Assembly (NCBI RefSeq): GCF_964340395.1
Contig: NC_135568.1
Coordinates: forward strand, 6,913,079 to 6,977,078
Length of the DNA stretch: 64,000 nucleotides
Origin: Glandiceps talaboti
Taxonomy: Eukaryota > Hemichordata > Enteropneusta > Spengelidae
Direction: 5' to 3'
This document shows positions 59,818 to 64,000 of this stretch, in pieces; within the stretch, counting starts at the first letter, position 1, and the number at the start of each line of letters is the position of its first letter. The position numbers were made by a program, and so were the translations under genes. The notes beneath the pieces are model-generated. The model did not search any database. It was not told the origin of the DNA and worked only from the letters and a program-made list of their open reading frames with translations.

Positions 59818-61479
59818 ATGGCTAACGGGAAAAGAACGAATTTGTGGTGGATTTCGGCGTTCGTGATCAGCTTAGTGAATGTTGTTGTTTGTCAGCAATA
59901 CGACGCAGCGTTGAATGCACTACAACATCATGGCCGATGCGAACCGATCACCATACCGTTGTGTCAAGACATCCAGTATAATGAAACGATCATGCCAAAT
60001 TTATTGAACCATCAAAAGCAAGACGAGGCTGGACTAGAAGTACACCAGTTTTTCCCACTGGTCAAGGTAGAATGTTCCGTGGATTTGAGATTTTTCCTGT
60101 GCGCAATGTATGCGCCTGTGTGTACCGTTTTAGAGAAGCCGCTACCTCCGTGTAAATCGTTGTGCACGAGTGCGCGAAATGGCTGTGAAGCACTCATGAA
60201 CAGATTTGGTTTCCAGTGGCCTGATCGTCTAAATTGTGATACGTTCCCAGAACAGTCATCAGGGGAGCTTTGTGTCGGGCAAAATCGTTCCGTTCCGACC
60301 CAAATGCCAACAGAGAAACCCAACAACGCTAGTACAACCCAACCATCGGAATATGCCCAGCACCCGTTCACTTGTCCTGAAGAATTGCGTGTACCGGTGA
60401 ATCTGGATTACAGCTTCCTGGGAGCGGAGGGATGTGGTGCTCCGTGCGAAAACATGTTCTTCAACGAAGAAGCACAAATAGAATTCGCTCGGATTTGGAT
60501 TGGCATTTGGTCGATACTATGTGCTGCATCGACACTGTTTACGGTTAGTACATTTCTGATTGACATGCCACGATTTCGCTACCCCGAAAGGCCCATTATA
60601 TTTTTATCCGCGTGTTATTTTATGGTCTCACTAACTTATGTCGTGGGTTTCGTCTCGTATACAATTCAAGATGAAATAGCATGCAACCTTCCTTTCGAAG
60701 TAGGTGGTTGGGCCACAGCCGTACAGGGTACGAAAAAAGAAGGCTGTACGATTCTCTTCATGATTTTGTACTTCTTCAGTATGGCATCATCGATTTGGTG
60801 GGTCATTTTAAGTTTGACCTGGTTCCTTGCGGCTGGAATGAAATGGGGCCATGAAGCCATCGAGGCCAACTCGCAGTATTTTCATTTAGCAGCCTGGTCT
60901 GTACCCGCTGTTAAGACAATTGCTATCCTCGCCATGTCGGAGGTGGATGGAGATGTCCTCGCCGGTGTCTGTTTCGTTGGATTTACGAATGTCGACGCTC
61001 TTCGTGGATTTGTACTTGCGCCACTGTTCCTGTACCTCTTGATCGGAACGTCATTTCTACTGGCTGGATTCGTCGCTCTCTACCGCATCCGAACATTCAT
61101 GAAGCACGATGGAACAAAGACGGACAAACTTGAAAAACTAATGATACGCATCGGTATATTTTCTGTTTTGTACACCGTTCCTGCCACTATAGTTATTGCA
61201 TGTTATTTTTACGAACAAGCGAACAGAGACTTATGGGAATATACCTGGATTGTGGAAAACTGCGCCAGTCTTCGTTTCGCATGTCCGTACGGAGGCGGTG
61301 CGAAACCCATGGATGGACTCGCCGAACCAGATTTTACCGTGTTTATGATAAAATATTTAATGCTTTTAATCGTAGGTATTACAAGTGGATTCTGGATATG
61401 GTCCGGAAAGACAATTAATTCGTGGCGGAAATTTTACCTCCGATTATTCCATCACCGGCGGGACGAGACAACGGTCTGA
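59818..61479 (+). CDS. Frizzled receptor, FZD1/2/7 class, complete and intronless
   Basis: 553 residues in one exon. ATG at 59818 in a good Kozak context (AACATGG), then a hydrophobic signal peptide (about residues 9-25). The cysteine-rich domain has ten cysteines at 41, 49, 86, 95, 102, 112, 116, 123, 140 and 152, and class-specific blocks [36 protein letters not shown] and FGFQWPD. N-glycosylation sites at 55, 156 and 170. A linker leads to seven membrane segments, beginning about residues 225 and 260, with the last about 510-528. The cytoplasmic tail has the Dishevelled-binding KTINSW (531-536) and ends in the PDZ ligand ETTV, as in vertebrate FZD2. It binds Wnt with LRP5/6 at the plasma membrane and signals through Dishevelled. 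Its length matches the family and no key residue is missing. Upstream lies a 45-kb gene desert, then a CDK14/15-like gene. Confidence 0.98.
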   Translation: MANGKRTNLWWISAFVISLVNVVVCQQYDAALNALQHHGRCEPITIPLCQDIQYNETIMPNLLNHQKQDEAGLEVHQFFPLVKVECSVDLRFFLCAMYAPVCTVLEKPLPPCKSLCTSARNGCEALMNRFGFQWPDRLNCDTFPEQSSGELCVGQNRSVPTQMPTEKPNNASTTQPSEYAQHPFTCPEELRVPVNLDYSFLGAEGCGAPCENMFFNEEAQIEFARIWIGIWSILCAASTLFTVSTFLIDMPRFRYPERPIIFLSACYFMVSLTYVVGFVSYTIQDEIACNLPFEVGGWATAVQGTKKEGCTILFMILYFFSMASSIWWVILSLTWFLAAGMKWGHEAIEANSQYFHLAAWSVPAVKTIAILAMSEVDGDVLAGVCFVGFTNVDALRGFVLAPLFLYLLIGTSFLLAGFVALYRIRTFMKHDGTKTDKLEKLMIRIGIFSVLYTVPATIVIACYFYEQANRDLWEYTWIVENCASLRFACPYGGGAKPMDGLAEPDFTVFMIKYLMLLIVGITSGFWIWSGKTINSWRKFYLRLFHHRRDETTV

Positions 61480-62986
61480 CACCGGTCAAGGTAGGACGTA
61501 GTGATATGACACATCACCAGAGGCTAGGACCATCCGTATGTACTTAACTATATAACAAAGCTCTTTTTTTATAAGCATTTATTTAAAATTTATTTTATGT
61601 CACACAATACTGTTTTATTTCATCCTCTGTTCTTATAAATTTGGGGTATTATTTTTTATATCTAATTGGCCAGGCAAAAGTCCATATATTGATTGACCCC
61701 AGGTTTTTTATTTGGTTTTTGCCATACCTGTAGTTTTTCTGATATACTCCATCAAAAAATCAACGACAAAAAATGTTATAAAATCCACAGAAATGTGGTG
61801 CCCAAAAAATAGTCTAAGTCATGCAGCAGATTGAAATTGAGAGAACTTGTGGTTTCATTTATTTGAGGTCTTTTGCCTGGTTGGTTTGTAGTGGGAGCCC
61901 TGCATTTACATTTACACAAGTTACCATGGTAACTGTTACTTGTGAACCACAGTTATGACCAGATATAGTTTTGGGAACGGGAAATGGTTTGGGATGATCA
62001 TGTAAATAAGTTGGTTGTGACACACACACAAAAAAAATATGTGTAAAACTGTTTGATGTCTAAAAGGATGCCTTTTTAGACACCAGTCCCTCCTTGAGTG
62101 TGGCCCCAGATTTTTTTCACCAAAGGCGGCGTTTGTGGCCTGAGCTGCAGCTTTCTAAACTCTGGCCCCTCAAGTCACAATTTAAAATAGACAAAAGTAT
62201 CATGAATCCAAGCTGTTGGAAGGAGTTTGACTTCTGACTAGAAACAAATGCATACATTCTCTCAAGTCCAGTTAATTTAGTATGAAAGGGTAAAATGAGA
62301 TTCTTGAGTCAAATAGCGGTCCTGTAACTTTATCTGTCTGTGTAGAACTAAATCCTGGGTATCAGTGATGGCCTAAATTTTTTCTTCTTTTTTTCTTTTC
62401 ATTTTCGTGGCCAGGCTGTTTTTATAAACCCCTCTGTGTAACATAGCAGGTATTCATATTTCACAATCTGTGTACAACTCATTATCTATAAATAATGTCG
62501 ACATAAAAAAAAAGTGAAGAAAACTCGCCATTAACGTGCTAAGTTTTGTTGTACATTTGTCATTGTTGAGGATTTTTAATTCAAGATTTTTTAAAAGAAG
62601 CTTGAGTTGGTGGGATGTAATGAAATGTAGGTAATTCTATGTATTATTGCCTGTATCTGCCGCAGACAGTCTGTGTTTTTTAGTGTGACATTCTGTTACT
62701 GTAGATATGTTGGGTCAGGTGAAAGTTATGTGGCTTGGTCATAGATTTTGGGTCAAGTAACAATTAATCGATTATTGCCAAAACAGTCCAGCTCAAGCTA
62801 TTTTGTAAATACAATCTTAAAACAATTCTTCTTATTTCTAAATGTTATATTAGTTAGTGGAAATATTCTGAACAGACCAATCTCAGAAACAGATAAAACT
62901 TTGATAGTTTGAAGCAAAGTGCCAGATTCTGTTTTTAGGGAGAAAAAAAAAATTATCACTACACACAATATTCGTGAGTTGTGGTG

Positions 62987-62992
62987 AATAAA
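62987..62992 (+). terminator. candidate proximal poly(A) signal of Frizzled
   Basis: AATAAA about 1.5 kb after the stop codon, followed by AATTGTACAGTTTGCTTTTG. Confidence 0.35.
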
Positions 62993-63598
62993 AATTGTAC
63001 AGTTTGCTTTTGAACTGTTGATGTACTCAATGGATTACTAGACGGCATAGAATTAATTGGCCAGAATAACAAGTAATGAAAAAAAATATGTATTTAAAAT
63101 TAAAAGGACAATATTCATGTTTGTTTTTGAATTCCAATGATAGACCAGTAAGGGTCAACTATTCTGTGAAGCCAGTTTTGATTTTTCATCGACAATAATG
63201 ACATTTACTCAATTAAAAGAATACTATTAACTTTCTGTCCAATCAGGAAGTCGCAGTTGTGATTGTTCATATAAACATATTGACAACTTCCTGTTTAGTG
63301 GTAATGTCATCGGCAACGTGCATCAATGCTCATTTACATACGGTACGATCAAGCCTTTTCAAAAATGGTGGATGATAAAAAGAGAATTTTTCCATTTATG
63401 AAATTTTCATGATGTGGGAATTGTAGGCTCATACTGGTCTATCATCGAAGTTCAACACTTGCAGATTTTTTTTACGTTGCACGAAACTGCTACTGTACAA
63501 TTTGTACTCCGATGTAACTATGGGTAGAAGCCATCTTGATATTCAAACTACTCAACCTAGTTACAAGTGTAGCAAATTATTTTTTGATAGTAACTTGT

Positions 63599-63604
63599 AA
63601 TAAA
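63599..63604 (+). terminator. candidate distal poly(A) signal of Frizzled
   Basis: AATAAA followed by a GT-rich stretch (TTGTTGTGTATTGTGG), the expected layout of a cleavage site. About 2.1 kb after the stop codon. Confidence 0.45.
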
Positions 63605-63620
63605 ACTTTCATTGTTGTGT

Positions 63621-64000
63621 ATTGTGGAAAAGTACAACATTTGTGTGTTTGGAGTATTATGTTTCACAGCTATGCATTAAGGTGTGATCAGTTAATTAAC
63701 AAAACAGTGTGAAATCTCTCATCTCCTCCCACTGGGCCAAGCAAAATAATAGATGGACAAATATACTGCTACTTTACTACAGAAAACCTTCAATCTCTTC
63801 AGGTCAACCAAGACACATTCAGAGTTCACAGGGGAGTGTAATTAGTGCATACATGTCAGTTTGCCCTGTATTTTCAAAATGGCTGCCAAACCTAAATTCT
63901 TCATGATAATTTTGTTGTATCCGTACTATGATAAGTTACTAAACCTTACACCTTTCCAGGAACATAATTAGTTCAAAGTTCATCTTGTTTTCAAAAATGT
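63621..64000. other. right edge, no feature seen
   Basis: Unique AT-rich sequence beyond the likely end of the Frizzled transcript. The 65-codon frame at 63709-63906 lacks a family signature. Confidence 0.5.

Larger units (their letters stand above)
61480..63620 (+). other. probable Frizzled 3'UTR
   Basis: AT-rich sequence after the TGA stop with no other gene signal, running to AATAAA at 62987 and a stronger site at 63599. No repeat family seen. The extent is inferred from poly(A) signals. Confidence 0.4.

Noticed and set aside
60012-60869. Minus-strand frames inside the Frizzled gene
   Set aside because: Antisense shadows of the conserved receptor frame.

Overview
The window is an AT-rich stretch of animal nuclear DNA with two recognisable genes, both on the + strand and both linked to Wnt signalling. 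At the left edge are the last four exons of a PFTAIRE-type cyclin-dependent kinase of the CDK14/CDK15 (Eip63E) family, at 770-882, 1367-1415, 1872-1962 and 14061-14137. At the right edge is a complete intronless Frizzled receptor of the FZD1/2/7 class at 59818-61479. The same pair, in the same order and orientation, lies in human as CDK14-FZD1 and CDK15-FZD7, so this is probably ancient microsynteny. The protein sequences, short tRNA-type SINEs, hairpin MITEs and very dense microsatellites suggest a non-vertebrate bilaterian, probably marine. I cannot resolve the phylum from sequence alone.

Layout: 1-769 is intron with a minisatellite. 770-14137 holds the CDK exons, separated by two introns of about 0.5 kb and one of 12.1 kb that is full of repeats. 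14138 to about 15490 is the probable CDK 3'UTR, with a large ATTCTG-type hexamer array. About 15.5-58 kb is a gene desert of roughly 45 kb. It is built from dispersed hairpin elements, tandem satellites, tetranucleotide microsatellites, two SINEs and a LINE 3' remnant. Its most striking structure is an inverted repeat of about 3 kb at 27965-30975, with arms of about 1.1 kb carrying a 105-bp tandem array and a SAM-domain-like fragment. A few non-repetitive blocks with many homeodomain, POU or TCF-like sites (38474-40660, 58600-58720) look like candidate cis-regulatory DNA. 58.1-59.8 kb is the Frizzled upstream region, and 61.5-63.6 kb its probable 3'UTR.

How the genes relate: in other animals CDK14/15 with cyclin Y phosphorylates LRP5/6 at the membrane, which primes Wnt/beta-catenin signalling, and Frizzled 1/2/7 is the Wnt receptor in the same complex. 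Their linkage could reflect shared regulatory DNA across the intervening desert, but that is inference. Apart from these genes, the LINE remnant and the SAM-like fragment, I see no credible protein-coding sequence. Nearly all other open frames fall in simple repeats or have no family signature.
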